DNA of 64,000 nt from Pseudarthrobacter naphthalenicus (GCF_029076445.1 NZ_JARESG010000005.1:124001-188000), one strand, 5' to 3'. Numbered from the stretch's first letter, positions 45,435 through 53,997 are shown. The notes: generated from the letters alone by a model not told the origin. Made by a program: numbers and translations.

Positions 45435-46208
45435 TCAGTCTAGGGAGGTCGGGCCCAGGGCGGGCTGTGCAGGGCGGGCAGGCCCGGGCGCGAGCCGCAC
45501 GCGGCGTCCGTTCAGCTCCGATGCCGGGCGGCTGAACAGCCCGACGACGACGGCCGCCAGGTCTTCAACGTCGGTGGCACCGGGAAAGGTCCGTTCCGGG
45601 TGCGCCTTCCGCAGTTCCGGATGCACCAGCGCCTTGACCACCAGCACGACGGCGGCGCTCCGCAGGTCCGTGCCTGCCCCGGCAGCTGAACGTGCCAGGC
45701 CTTCGGCCATGGCCAGGGTCCAGGCTTCCGCTGCGGCTTTGGCCGCCACATAGCTCGCCGCGGCCGCCGTCGGACTCTCCACCGCGGTGGAAGAGACCAT
45801 GGCGAACCTTCCACAGCCGGAGGCGGCAATGTCGTCGTAGAAAACGCGGGAAACGTTCCGGAGGGTGGTGATGGCGCCCTGCTCAAGGAAGTCCCAATCG
45901 GCGTCGCTCTGGTCCGGAATGCCTTTGGCGCCCCGCCAGCCTCCCACCAGGTGGATCACGGCGTCCGGCGGCCCGGTGGTTTCCGCCAGTGTCTCCCGGA
46001 GGGCGCGGACACCGGACAGGTCGGCAAGGTCGCACACCAGGGGCATGACGCCGTCGCCCGCCTGCGCGGCTGCGGCTTCGATCCGCGCCTGGTCCGAACC
46101 CACCGTCAGGACCCGGAAACCGGCCTGCCGGAGGGCCCTGGCGACGGCCACCCCGGAGGGTCCGCTGCCGCCGGTGACCAGGACCTGCAGCTGGCTCGGA
46201 TCGCTCAC
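45435..46208 (-). CDS. Short-chain dehydrogenase/reductase
   Basis: 257 aa. The cofactor loop is TGGSGPSGVAVARAL and the catalytic Tyr-x3-Lys appears as SYVAAKAAAEAW preceded by a Ser in MVSSTAVES; both are consistent with an active SDR. The HLVGGWRG motif replaces the usual NNAG. Its ATG overlaps the DUF6421 stop, so the two are co-translated. The substrate is unknown; genomic pairing with DUF6421 and a threonine-aldolase-like enzyme points to a small pathway. Confidence 0.85.
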   Translation of the reverse strand: MSDPSQLQVLVTGGSGPSGVAVARALRQAGFRVLTVGSDQARIEAAAAQAGDGVMPLVCDLADLSGVRALRETLAETTGPPDAVIHLVGGWRGAKGIPDQSDADWDFLEQGAITTLRNVSRVFYDDIAASGCGRFAMVSSTAVESPTAAAASYVAAKAAAEAWTLAMAEGLARSAAGAGTDLRSAAVVLVVKALVHPELRKAHPERTFPGATDVEDLAAVVVGLFSRPASELNGRRVRLAPGPARPAQPALGPTSLD

Positions 46209-47572
46209 AGGGCGGAGGCTCCGGTGATGCCTGCGGTGGATTCGATGACCGGGCGCATTTTTTTCTCCAACGCCTCGTAGAACATGGACAGCGGGAATTC
46301 GTCGTCCAGCACCTGGTCGGTCAGGCCGCGGGGCGGCCCGGACACCGGAAGGGCGTCCGCGCCCTTAGCCCAGACTGATGCCGGGTTGGGCGTGACCGTG
46401 CCGGAAATCAAATCATAGGCTGCCAGCCAGTGCGCCGTCTTGGGCCGGTCGATGGAGCGCCAGTAGAGGTCGTCGATGGCTGACCCGAGCGCGATGACCG
46501 CATCCGCCACCTGGTCCCAGTCGATGCGGAGCCGGGTGTCGGTCCAATGCAGGACATGGTGCTGGTGCAGCCACGCGAAGAGCAGCTGGCCGCCGAGGCC
46601 GTCGTAGTTGCGCACCCGGCTGCCGGTGATCGCAAAGCGGAAGATCCGGTCGAAGATGATGGCGTACTGCACAAGTTTGGCGTGCCGGCGGGCCTCCGGG
46701 AGGGCGTCCTCGTCGTGCTCAATCCGCACGGACTCCCGGAACGCGGTGAGGTCGCAGCGCAGTTCCTCCAGCGAATACAGGAAGTAGGGCATGCGCTGCT
46801 TGATCATGAACGGGTCGAACGGCAGGTCCCCGCGCATGTGCGTGCGGTCGTGGATCAGGTCCCACATCACAAACGTGGCCTCGGCCAGTTGCTGGTCTGC
46901 CAGCAGGTCGGCAGCACCCCCGGGAAGATCCAGGGAGGTGATGTCCGCTGCCGCGCGCACCACGCGGCGGAAGCGGGCAGCCTCGCGGTCCGCGAAGATG
47001 GCGCCCCAGGTGAAAGTCGGCGTTTCCCTGACGGCAACAGTTTCCGGGAAGAGCACTGCCGAGTTGGTGTTGTAGCCGCGGGTGAAGTCCAGGAAACGGA
47101 TGGGCACAAAGAGCTTGTTGGAGTAGTCGCCTGCCTCCAGCCCGGCCACGAACTCAGGCCAGATGACCTCTACCAGGACGGCCTCCACGAGCCTGCTGCT
47201 GCTTCCGTTCTGGGTGTACATGGGGAAGACAACAAGATGCTCCAGCCCGTCCTGGCGCTGCAGCTGCGGCTGGAAAGCCAGCAGTGAGGACAGGAAGTCC
47301 GGCACGCCAAAACCGCTCGCCGCCCAGGCCTCGAAGTCGTCGACGACGGCGTCCAGGTAGGCTGCGTCGTGCGCGAAGAGCGGCGCGAGTTCGCTGATCG
47401 CTTCGGTGATCGCAGCCACCTCGCGGGCAGCAGCGGCGTGGTGGCCCGGGTCAGGCACCGATCCGTCCTGGCTCTGAAGCCCCTGCAGCAGTTCCGCGGC
47501 GGTCCTGAGCCTGAGCCAGGCGGGGTTTTCAGCGCTGATCCTGGTGGGGCCAGCGGTGATGGTGACAGTCAT
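46205..47572 (-). CDS. DUF6421 family protein, possible metalloenzyme
   Basis: 455 aa. Family of unknown function found in actinobacteria. The central part contains MWDLIHDRTHMRGDLPFDPF with His241-x3-His245 in a predicted helix, and EHLVVFPMYTQNG (Glu111, His112) further upstream; together with WLHQHHVLHW near residue 345 these could form a metal site, but no known enzyme family is matched. No signal peptide. First gene of the DUF6421-SDR-threonine-aldolase operon, preceded by a hairpin leader and a distal palindrome. Confidence 0.8.
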   Translation of the reverse strand: MTVTITAGPTRISAENPAWLRLRTAAELLQGLQSQDGSVPDPGHHAAAAREVAAITEAISELAPLFAHDAAYLDAVVDDFEAWAASGFGVPDFLSSLLAFQPQLQRQDGLEHLVVFPMYTQNGSSSRLVEAVLVEVIWPEFVAGLEAGDYSNKLFVPIRFLDFTRGYNTNSAVLFPETVAVRETPTFTWGAIFADREAARFRRVVRAAADITSLDLPGGAADLLADQQLAEATFVMWDLIHDRTHMRGDLPFDPFMIKQRMPYFLYSLEELRCDLTAFRESVRIEHDEDALPEARRHAKLVQYAIIFDRIFRFAITGSRVRNYDGLGGQLLFAWLHQHHVLHWTDTRLRIDWDQVADAVIALGSAIDDLYWRSIDRPKTAHWLAAYDLISGTVTPNPASVWAKGADALPVSGPPRGLTDQVLDDEFPLSMFYEALEKKMRPVIESTAGITGASAL

Positions 47573-47589
47573 TGACGACAGCCTTTCTC

Positions 47590-47625
47590 ATTGCTTGGGC
47601 ATCTACGGCGAGCGTAGCAAGCAAT
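47590..47625 (-). promoter_or_regulatory. Bulged hairpin in the leader of the DUF6421 operon
   Basis: ATTGCTTG and CAAGCAAT (8 bp) enclose CTACG-gcgag-CGTAG (5 bp) with a 5-nt bulge on one side, a 13-bp stem in all. It ends 17 nt before the start codon, next to the AGAAAGG ribosome-binding site, and could control translation or be a protein-binding site. Confidence 0.55.
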
Positions 47626-47652
47626 CAGACCATCTAATTCAAAAACGACCTG

Positions 47653-47673
47653 AGCATAAGAAAGTATTATGCT
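47653..47673. promoter_or_regulatory. AGCATAA-N7-TTATGCT palindrome upstream of DUF6421
   Basis: Seven-base perfect arms around a 7-bp centre in an AT-rich patch, 80-100 bp before the DUF6421 start. Looks like a LysR-, Lrp- or MarR-type operator; the cognate regulator is unknown. Confidence 0.5.
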
Positions 47674-47725
47674 GACACCGCGCTTTCCGGCCATCAGGTG
47701 CGGCATGACCGGCCCCTGAAGTGCT

Positions 47726-48241
47726 TTAGGACTGCGCCGCTTCGGACTCCCCGGCGTCCCGTGGAACCAGCCTCAGGGATACCGAATTGATGCAGTACCG
47801 CTGGTCGGTGGGAGTGCCGTAGCCTTCGCCGGCAAAGACATGGCCCAAGTGGGAGTCGCAGTTCGAGCACCGCACCTCAACCCGCTCCATGCCGAGGGTG
47901 CGGTCATGGATATACCGCACCGTACCGTCCGCCAGGGGGGCCCAGAAAGAGGGCCATCCACAGTGGGAGTCGAACTTCTCGTTGCTCCTGAACAGTTCGG
48001 CCCCGCACGCGCGGCACTGGTAGACGCCCTCCGTGTGGGTGTCCACGTACTCGCCGGTGTACGGGCGCTCGGTGCCGGCCTGCCGGAGCACGTGGTACTC
48101 CTCCGGGGTCAGCTCCTGCCGCCACTCGTCGTCGGACTTCCGGACCGCCGCTTCCGGCGCTGCGGCTCCGTCGCCCGCGGCCGGCGCGGGGATGGAATCG
48201 GTGGCTTTGTTTCCGAAAACGCTTTTTCCAAAAATACTCAT
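47726..48241 (-). CDS. msrB: Peptide-methionine (R)-S-oxide reductase
   Basis: 171 aa. Reduces methionine-R-sulfoxide in proteins. The catalytic cysteine is in QRYCINSVSLR; the structural zinc ligands are CRAC and CSNC; the GWPSFWAP and LGHVF motifs are intact. About 35 N-terminal residues rich in Ala/Pro precede the domain. A GAGGAC ribosome-binding site supports the ATG. It is 14 nt from the hypothetical gene upstream. Confidence 0.94.
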   Translation of the reverse strand: MSIFGKSVFGNKATDSIPAPAAGDGAAAPEAAVRKSDDEWRQELTPEEYHVLRQAGTERPYTGEYVDTHTEGVYQCRACGAELFRSNEKFDSHCGWPSFWAPLADGTVRYIHDRTLGMERVEVRCSNCDSHLGHVFAGEGYGTPTDQRYCINSVSLRLVPRDAGESEAAQS

Positions 48242-48255
48242 AGTGTCCTCAACGC

Positions 48256-48747
48256 TCAGGAGTCGCCGATAAATCCCGAACCGGCGTACAGGTGGAGCAC
48301 GGGGAGTCCCAGCTGATCCTGGGCCTTGTTGGCCCAGTCCGTGTGGAAGGTGTCCGCCACGGCGTGCGGCCGGGTGATCACCACCGCCTGTGACGCACCG
48401 AGTTCCTTTACCTTGGTCACCAGGCCGTTGACGGCGCCGCCGTCCACCACCTCGCCGCTGACTCCGCCGCCCAACCCGTCCAATGCTGCCAGCGAGACCG
48501 CCAGTGTCTCTGCCGCCTCGGCCCGTTCAGCACCCGGGTCAGGGGCGTGCGCAGTCAGGTCTCGGAAAGCTTTGGCGACATCGAGCAGGGACAGATTTTC
48601 GAGGAAATCCACCAGGAGGTGACGCTCGGTGTTGGCCGGGACCAGCAGGACAAGCGGCGTGTCCGAACCGTCCACCAGCCGTTGAATGTTGACGCGGTCA
48701 TCTGCACCCAGGGGTTCTTCGGTCAGAATGACGATTGGATCGCTCAT
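48256..48747 (-). CDS. Conserved hypothetical protein
   Basis: 163 aa, not assigned. Alternating hydrophobic strands and helices (PLVLLVPANTERHLLVDFLE; GASQAVVITRPHAVADTFHT; GLPVLHLYAGSGF) suggest a Rossmann-like or UspA-like alpha/beta fold. No catalytic motif. TAGGCT lies exactly 6 nt before the ATG, so the transcript is leaderless. It probably shares a transcript with msrB downstream, which could link it to oxidative stress. Confidence 0.7.
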   Translation of the reverse strand: MSDPIVILTEEPLGADDRVNIQRLVDGSDTPLVLLVPANTERHLLVDFLENLSLLDVAKAFRDLTAHAPDPGAERAEAAETLAVSLAALDGLGGGVSGEVVDGGAVNGLVTKVKELGASQAVVITRPHAVADTFHTDWANKAQDQLGLPVLHLYAGSGFIGDS

Positions 48748-48843
48748 GGCATCAGCCTAGCCGGGCGCGCTGGTGACTGCACAGGACCCGCGCCACAGGC
48801 GTCGAAATAGGGCCAACCCGTCCGCGGCGGTAAGAATGGTTCC

Positions 48844-50121
48844 ATGGCACCTTCCACGCGAACTCCAACGTTGACGGCGATCCCTTCCGCTCCGGCTGAC
48901 GGGCGCATGTCGCTCCGCGCCAAGTGGACCCTCGGTGGCGCCATCGGCGGCGGGGCCCTCGCGGGACTGCTTGCGACCGGCTCTTCCGCTCTCGCCCTGT
49001 ATTTTGCCCGGCGGGTCATCACTCCGGTCAAGCAGCGGGCGGCCGACCAGGAAGTCCTGGCGGTCCTCCGGGACGGGGACGTGATGCAGGCCATTTTCGC
49101 CGCCACGCCCGAGACCACCGTGGAGGGTGTGTACGGCTTCTTTTTCGACGGCGGCAAGGGACACGCCCGCATTGGTCGGATCGTTTCCTACTCGCCGGCT
49201 GACGGCACCGTCCTGCGCGAAGTGGAAGCCGTTTATGCCGGCGACTTCGACGCCGCCCGCCGCGGGTGGTGGAGCGGCGCGCACTATCCGGATCCGGCCG
49301 CAGCGGGGATCGGGGCCGAGGACGTGCTGATCGACGTCGACGGCGGGCAGGCGCCAGCCTGGCTGGTCCGGGCCGAGGGTGGCGGCAGGATCTGGGCCAT
49401 CATGGTTCACGGCCGGGGAGCAACCCGCCAGGAGGCCCTGCGCGCCGTACCCCCTGCACTGGAACTGGGGCTGACCAGCCTGCTGATCTCCTACCGGAAC
49501 GACGGACTGGCTCCCTCAGCTGACGACGGCCGGTACGGCCTTGGGTCCACCGAGTGGAGGGACGTGGACGCGGCCATCGGGTATGCCCTGGCCAACGGCG
49601 CCCAAGAGCTTGTCCTTTTCGGCTGGTCCATGGGCGGCGCCATCTGCCTGCAGACGGCGGACCTGTCCCGCCACCGTCACCTCATCCGGGCCCTGGTCCT
49701 CGATGCGCCGGTCATCAACTGGGTCAACGTCCTGGCACACCACGCCCAGCTGAACAGGATTCCGTCCCTGGTGGGGCGGTACGGGCAGCTCATGCTGGGC
49801 CACCCGCTGGGGCGCCGGCTCACCGGCCTTTCGGCGCCCGTCGACCTCAAGGCCATGGACTGGGTGGCGCGTGCCGTCGAGGTCCGCACGCCCACGCTGG
49901 TCATCCACAGCATCGACGACGAGTATGTTCCCTACGAGCCCTCCGCCATCCTGGCTGAGCGGAATCCGGACATGGTCACGTTCGAAGCCTTCAGCCGTGC
50001 CAGGCACACGAAGGAATGGAACGCTGATCCCGAGCGCTGGGAAAGCGTGGTCAAGGCGTGGCTCCGCACCCAGCTGGCGCCGCGGACCAATCCCGGGCAG
50101 CGCAGGGCGGAGGAACCTTAG
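48844..50121 (+). CDS. Alpha/beta hydrolase with N-terminal membrane anchor
   Basis: 425 aa. A hydrophobic helix around residues 33-52 (GGGALAGLLATGSSALALYF) is followed by a serine hydrolase domain: nucleophile in GWSMGGAICLQ, acid in SIDDEYVPYEP and His in RARHTKEWN. The arrangement recalls membrane-associated esterases of the BAAT/DUF1749-like type, with no substrate assigned. AAGAAT precedes the ATG by 6 nt, a weak leaderless promoter. The 3' end overlaps the convergent ybaK gene by 4 bp. Confidence 0.82.
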   Translation: MAPSTRTPTLTAIPSAPADGRMSLRAKWTLGGAIGGGALAGLLATGSSALALYFARRVITPVKQRAADQEVLAVLRDGDVMQAIFAATPETTVEGVYGFFFDGGKGHARIGRIVSYSPADGTVLREVEAVYAGDFDAARRGWWSGAHYPDPAAAGIGAEDVLIDVDGGQAPAWLVRAEGGGRIWAIMVHGRGATRQEALRAVPPALELGLTSLLISYRNDGLAPSADDGRYGLGSTEWRDVDAAIGYALANGAQELVLFGWSMGGAICLQTADLSRHRHLIRALVLDAPVINWVNVLAHHAQLNRIPSLVGRYGQLMLGHPLGRRLTGLSAPVDLKAMDWVARAVEVRTPTLVIHSIDDEYVPYEPSAILAERNPDMVTFEAFSRARHTKEWNADPERWESVVKAWLRTQLAPRTNPGQRRAEEP

Positions 50122-50615
50122 GGCGTTCCCGTACCGATACCGGCGGTCACCGCAGAGGTCAGCCGGATGAGGTCCGCCGGGGCCAGTTCGATATCCAGTC
50201 CGCGCCTGCCGCCGGAAACCAGCATGGTCCGGAGCGCGAGGGCGCTCCCGTCGATCACGGTGGGGGAGGCCTGGCGCTGGCCGAGCGGGGAGATGCCGCC
50301 CAGAACGTAGCCGGTGCGCCGCTGTGCTGCGGCAGGATCAGCCATGGCGGCCTTTTTGGCTCCCAGCGCCGCTGCGAAGGCTTTGAGGTCAAGGCTACCG
50401 CTGACCGGCACCACTCCCACGGCCAGCCGGCCTTCCACTTCGACCATGAGGGTCTTGAAGACCATCTCCGGAGCGATGCCCAAAGCTTCGGTCGCTTCCT
50501 CGCCATAGCTGGCCACCGACGGATCGTGCGTGTATGGGTGCAGCACAAAGGGAACGCCGGCAGCAGCCAGGACGGCTGTTGCGGGCGTTCCCTGCGACGG
50601 ACTCTTGCGTCCCAC
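50118..50615 (-). CDS. ybaK: Cys-tRNA(Pro)/Cys-tRNA(Cys) deacylase YbaK
   Basis: 165 aa. Editing protein that hydrolyses mischarged Cys-tRNA(Pro). Family motifs include ATAVLAAAGVPFVLHPY, the VFKTLMVEVEG strand with the catalytic Lys, GAKKAAMADP and TGYVLGGISPLGQR. GTG start at 50615. It is 13 nt downstream of the sufE stop and may be read from the same transcript. Confidence 0.92.
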   Translation of the reverse strand: MGRKSPSQGTPATAVLAAAGVPFVLHPYTHDPSVASYGEEATEALGIAPEMVFKTLMVEVEGRLAVGVVPVSGSLDLKAFAAALGAKKAAMADPAAAQRRTGYVLGGISPLGQRQASPTVIDGSALALRTMLVSGGRRGLDIELAPADLIRLTSAVTAGIGTGTP

Positions 50616-50628
50616 GGTGCCGGTTCTG

Positions 50629-51093
50629 TCAGGAAGCCTCGGGCTGCTCGAGGGCGGCCACTTTGCGCTTGATCCGTCCCAGCATGGCGGTCATACCCCG
50701 CATCCGCAGCGGCGTAATGGCGCGCGTAAGGCCCAGCAGTTCCGGCATGTCATCCGGGACCGCCAGTATTTCCGCAGCGCTGAGTCCATCAAGTCCCTCG
50801 TGCAGCACCCCGGCGAACCCCCGCGTGGTGGGGGCTTCCGGTGGTGCTTTGAAGTAAAGCCGGACCGCAGCGGCCGGGCCGGCGTCGTTCTTTTCCGTCT
50901 CGATGGTGAGGAACAGCGGCGACTGGCATTCCACCACCTGCTCCAGGAGTTCAGGGTGGTCCTTCAACCGGTCCGGCAACTCCGGCAGCTCGCGCGAGAA
51001 CTCAAGCAGCAATTGAAGCCGGTCGGGCTCCGTCAGGGCCCGGAAGTCGTTCACGATTTCCGCCAAGGCGGCGGGCAGTTCTTGTGTAGTCAT
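50629..51093 (-). CDS. sufE: SufE-family sulfur-acceptor protein
   Basis: 154 aa. SufE accepts sulfane sulfur from a cysteine desulfurase; the acceptor cysteine is in VVECQSPLFL. The C-terminal part (AEILAVPDDMPELLGLTRAI) is the usual SufE helix. The ATG at 51093 has TAAGCT 7 nt upstream, and that TAA is the sseA stop codon. The neighbouring rhodanese suggests a shared role in sulfur trafficking. Confidence 0.92.
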   Translation of the reverse strand: MTTQELPAALAEIVNDFRALTEPDRLQLLLEFSRELPELPDRLKDHPELLEQVVECQSPLFLTIETEKNDAGPAAAVRLYFKAPPEAPTTRGFAGVLHEGLDGLSAAEILAVPDDMPELLGLTRAITPLRMRGMTAMLGRIKRKVAALEQPEAS

Positions 51094-51100
51094 CTGTTTC

Positions 51101-51106
51101 AGCTTA
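51101..51106 (-). promoter_or_regulatory. -10 element of sufE overlapping the sseA stop codon
   Basis: Minus-strand TAAGCT, 7 nt before the sufE ATG; its TAA (51104-51106) is the stop codon of sseA. Confidence 0.45.
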
Positions 51107-52015
51107 CGCCGGGACTGCCCCGCGTTCAGCGCCCTTGACGATCGGAGCGCGCACGGCGTTGCCCCACTCTGTCCAGGAACCGTCATAATTGCGGACGGTG
51201 TCAAAGCCGAGCAGGTATTTGAGCGCAAACCAGGTGTGGCTGGACCGTTCGCCGATGCGGCAGTACGCCACCACATCGTCGCCAGCCACCAGGCCGGCCT
51301 CACCCAGGTACAGCGCCTCGAGTTCGTCGCGGCTGCGGTAGGTGCCGTCCGCAGCGGCGGCCCGGGCCCAGGGGATGGACGCCGCCGTGGGAATGTGGCC
51401 ACCGCGAAGCGTGCCCTCCTCCGGGTAAGCCGGCATGTGCGTGCGCTGGCCGGTGTACTCCTCCGTGGAGCGGACATCGATGAGCGGCTTGCCGAAGTGC
51501 GCCATGACGTCCTCCTTGAAGGCACGGATGGGGGCGTCATTCCGCTCCACCACGGGGTACTCGGCCGGGGCGGGGCTGGGCCGCTCGGTGGTCAGTTCCC
51601 GGCCTTCGGCAATCCACTTGTCCCGGCCGCCGTCCAGCAGGCGGACATCCTCGTGGCCGAAGAGGGTGAAGACCCAGAGGGCGTAGGCAGCCCACCAGTT
51701 CGACTTGTCCCCGTAGATCACCACGGTGGTGTCGCGGGAGATCCCTTTCGAGCCGGCCAGGGCGGCGAATGCCTCGCCGTCCACGTAATCGCGGGTCACT
51801 TCATCGTTGAGGTCCGTGTGCCAGTCAATCTTGACGGCGCCGGGAATGTGGCCGGTCTCATAAAGGAGCACGTCTTCATCGGACTCCACCACAACCAGCT
51901 TTCCTTCCGCTACCGCACCCGATTCGAGGGCGGCGGCCAGCCAGTCAGTTGACACCAGGCGCTCAGGGTTGGAATAGGCGGCAAACTTCTCGTTTTGTTC
52001 AACGGCATAGGGCAT
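51104..52015 (-). CDS. sseA: Thiosulfate/3-mercaptopyruvate sulfurtransferase (tandem rhodanese)
   Basis: 303 aa with two rhodanese domains. The C-terminal active loop is [11 protein letters not shown]; the N-terminal domain has the inactive [11 protein letters not shown] loop, as usual. Sulfur transfer from thiosulfate or mercaptopyruvate is expected; the CRIGER loop is nearer to thiosulfate sulfurtransferases. A GAAAGG ribosome-binding site precedes the ATG. Followed by sufE as in Rv3283/Rv3284. Confidence 0.9.
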   Translation of the reverse strand: MPYAVEQNEKFAAYSNPERLVSTDWLAAALESGAVAEGKLVVVESDEDVLLYETGHIPGAVKIDWHTDLNDEVTRDYVDGEAFAALAGSKGISRDTTVVIYGDKSNWWAAYALWVFTLFGHEDVRLLDGGRDKWIAEGRELTTERPSPAPAEYPVVERNDAPIRAFKEDVMAHFGKPLIDVRSTEEYTGQRTHMPAYPEEGTLRGGHIPTAASIPWARAAAADGTYRSRDELEALYLGEAGLVAGDDVVAYCRIGERSSHTWFALKYLLGFDTVRNYDGSWTEWGNAVRAPIVKGAERGAVPA

Positions 52016-52231
52016 GGTGATGGCCTTTCACTTCAGGGTGCGGCGGACCTGCCGCCCGAGTTGGAAACCTACCTCCAGCCTAGCCATGGCTGACCAGCAT
52101 GTCCGCCCCGCCGTTAACGGGGGAAATGTGGCCTTCGTCACGGGATAGCCATGAACAGCGGCTTGGCGGGGGAGGGCCGGTACGTTGCCGGTATTCTTGC
52201 TGGGGACAATACACCAGCAGAACGGACCACC

Positions 52232-53269
52232 TTGGTACAGATCGAACAGCTTGCCGCACGCACCCCGGCGGTATCGGTGGATGAGCTCCTCAAGGGCTTT
52301 TACCCTTCCCCACGGTTCGGGCAGGTCTCGTTTGCCAGTTACCGGCCGGACCCCAACCAGCCGTCCCAGTCGGCAGCGGTCAAGGCCCTGGAAGGATTCG
52401 CCGGCGGCGTTGGTGCCGGTGACGGCGCCGGGCTGTTCAGGAAGCTGTTCGCGAAGAAGGCCGAGACCAGGGCAGGGATCTATCTGGACGGTGGATTCGG
52501 CGTGGGCAAAACCCACCTGCTGGCTTCACTGTGGCATGCCGCCCCGGGCCCCAAAGCGTTTGGCACCTTTGTGGAGTACACCAACCTGGTGGGGGCCCTG
52601 TCCTTCCGGAAGACCGTGGAGGCCCTGAGCCACTACAAGCTGGTGTGCATCGACGAATTTGAGCTCGATGATCCGGGTGACACGGTGCTGATGTCCCGGC
52701 TGATGCGTGAACTGGCCGACGCCGGCGTGAAGCTCGCGGCGACGTCCAACACGCTGCCGGGTTCCCTGGGCGACGGCCGCTTTGCCGCCGTCGACTTCGC
52801 CCGTGAGATCCAGGTCCTCGCGGACCAGTTCGACGTCATCAGGATCGACGGCGAGGATTTCCGCCACCGCGGCCTGCCCGCTGCCCCGGCCCCGCTGAAG
52901 AACAGCCAGCTCTCTGCCCAGATGAAGGCGGAGTTTGACGGTAAGACGGTGGCCCAGGACGAATTCAGTTCCCTGATCGGGCATCTGGCCGGCGTGCACC
53001 CGAGCCGGTACCGGCAGCTCATCGACGGTATCGACGGCGTGGTGTGGCGGAACGTGGAAACCATCACCGAACAGGCGGTGGCCCTGCGCTTTGTGGTGCT
53101 GGCGGACCGCCTCTATGACAAGGATGTGCCCATCCTGGCCAGCGGGGTCCCGTTCGACAAGCTGTTCACGGAAGAGATGATGCACGGCGGCTACACCAAG
53201 AAGTACTACCGTGCTGTGTCGCGCCTGACGGCCCTGGCCCGCGAGGGCCAAAACCACGAGCCGTCCTAA
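52232..53269 (+). CDS. zapE: Cell division protein ZapE (AFG1-like ATPase)
   Basis: About 345 aa from TTG 52232. The core AAA-like domain has Walker A GGFGVGKTHLLASL, Walker B LVCIDEFELDDP and the sensor ATSNTLP. FYPSPRFGQVSFASYRPDP near the start is a family motif. ZapE is associated with FtsZ and division in proteobacteria. The start is uncertain: an ATG at 52151 is in frame but has no ribosome-binding site and adds 27 residues not expected in the family; I prefer the TTG, also without one. Confidence 0.85.
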   Translation: MVQIEQLAARTPAVSVDELLKGFYPSPRFGQVSFASYRPDPNQPSQSAAVKALEGFAGGVGAGDGAGLFRKLFAKKAETRAGIYLDGGFGVGKTHLLASLWHAAPGPKAFGTFVEYTNLVGALSFRKTVEALSHYKLVCIDEFELDDPGDTVLMSRLMRELADAGVKLAATSNTLPGSLGDGRFAAVDFAREIQVLADQFDVIRIDGEDFRHRGLPAAPAPLKNSQLSAQMKAEFDGKTVAQDEFSSLIGHLAGVHPSRYRQLIDGIDGVVWRNVETITEQAVALRFVVLADRLYDKDVPILASGVPFDKLFTEEMMHGGYTKKYYRAVSRLTALAREGQNHEPS

Positions 53270-53320
53270 GCGCGGTCCGGCTGCGTTCCGGCCGGGCTGA
53301 AGCTGCATTTCCCCGCTGAA

Positions 53321-53358
53321 TGGTCCATTCCCCGCGGCGTTCCCCGGGGAACGGACCA
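53321..53358 (+). terminator. Hairpin downstream of zapE
   Basis: TGGTCC-A-TTCCCCG pairs with CGGGGAA-C-GGACCA around a 10-nt loop: 13 pairs and one mismatch, 52 nt past the zapE stop. No T run follows, so termination is only a possibility. Confidence 0.4.
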
Positions 53359-53423
53359 CCTCAGGGGGAAAAGCCGGGGGCCGCGATGGGTTGGTTTGCG
53401 CACCCGCCCCGCTTAAACGCCAA

Positions 53424-53459
53424 AGGTGCGGGTGCCGCCTCCCGGCGGGACCCGCACCT
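53424..53459 (-). terminator. Hairpin terminator of the MT0933-like gene
   Basis: AGGTGCGGGT / ACCCGCACCT with an inner CCGCC / GGCGG stem. Read leftwards it is followed by TTTGGCGTTT. It lies 40 nt beyond the stop codon at 53499. Confidence 0.6.
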
Positions 53460-53498
53460 CCTTGACGTACCAGGGCAACGCCCCGGTCAAATCCTTAG

Positions 53499-53762
53499 TT
53501 ACGGAGCCCGGTCAACCGGCGGAACCGGCGGAGCGGGGTTGACCGGCGGTACCTGCTCGTTGGCAGGGGTCTCGCCCGGTGTTCCGTTTTTATCAACGAG
53601 CCTGGAAGCGCCATCCTGGAGCTTGTCCACGTGCCCGGCGTACTTGCCGCCGGTCTTGGTGTCAACAAAATCCCCGGCCTTGGTGATGCCGTCCTTGATG
53701 GCCTGCTCGTTGCCATGGATAAGACCCTGAGCCTTGCCCTTAAGATCGTCAATTAGTCCCAC
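53499..53762 (-). CDS. MT0933-like antitoxin family protein
   Basis: 87 aa from GTG 53762. The N-terminus (GLIDDLKGKAQGLIHGNEQA) and the repeat-like VDTKTGGKYAGHVDKLQDGA are characteristic of the MT0933-like antitoxin family, which is amphipathic and helical. The tail is Pro-rich (NPAPPVPPVDRAP). GTG 53762 is preferred because AAGGGAGG lies 5 nt upstream; GTG 53768 is too close. No toxin gene is adjacent, so a toxin-antitoxin role is doubtful. Confidence 0.82.
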   Translation of the reverse strand: MGLIDDLKGKAQGLIHGNEQAIKDGITKAGDFVDTKTGGKYAGHVDKLQDGASRLVDKNGTPGETPANEQVPPVNPAPPVPPVDRAP

Positions 53763-53965
53763 GAGCACCTCCCTTCAATCGCGGAGCCAGGTCGCTCCTC
53801 CGCAACCGATCCTAGCCCTGTCGCCCCCGGCGTGCCAAGGAAACAGGGCGTGCCCGGCGTTCGCTGGCAGCGGATGTCACGCCGCCCGTGGGTGCCGCTG
53901 CAGAGTGGGAGCGCCGGCAACCGCCCGTGGGCCGTCCCTGAGTGCGCAGCCGCCAGAAAATGGGC
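53763..53965. other. Non-coding stretch between the MT0933-like gene and the tRNA terminator
   Basis: About 200 bp with no credible gene; open frames here only read through tRNA DNA. It presumably holds the promoter of the leftward gene at 53499-53762. Nothing else stands out. Confidence 0.4.
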
Positions 53966-53993
53966 AAAAAAAAGCAGCTCACGGGGAGCTGCT
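53966..53993 (-). terminator. Terminator of the leftward tRNA operon
   Basis: AGCAGCTC / GAGCTGCT with a 5-nt loop, followed on the minus strand by eight T residues; it begins 5 nt after the last tRNA. Confidence 0.9.
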
Positions 53994-53997
53994 GCTG

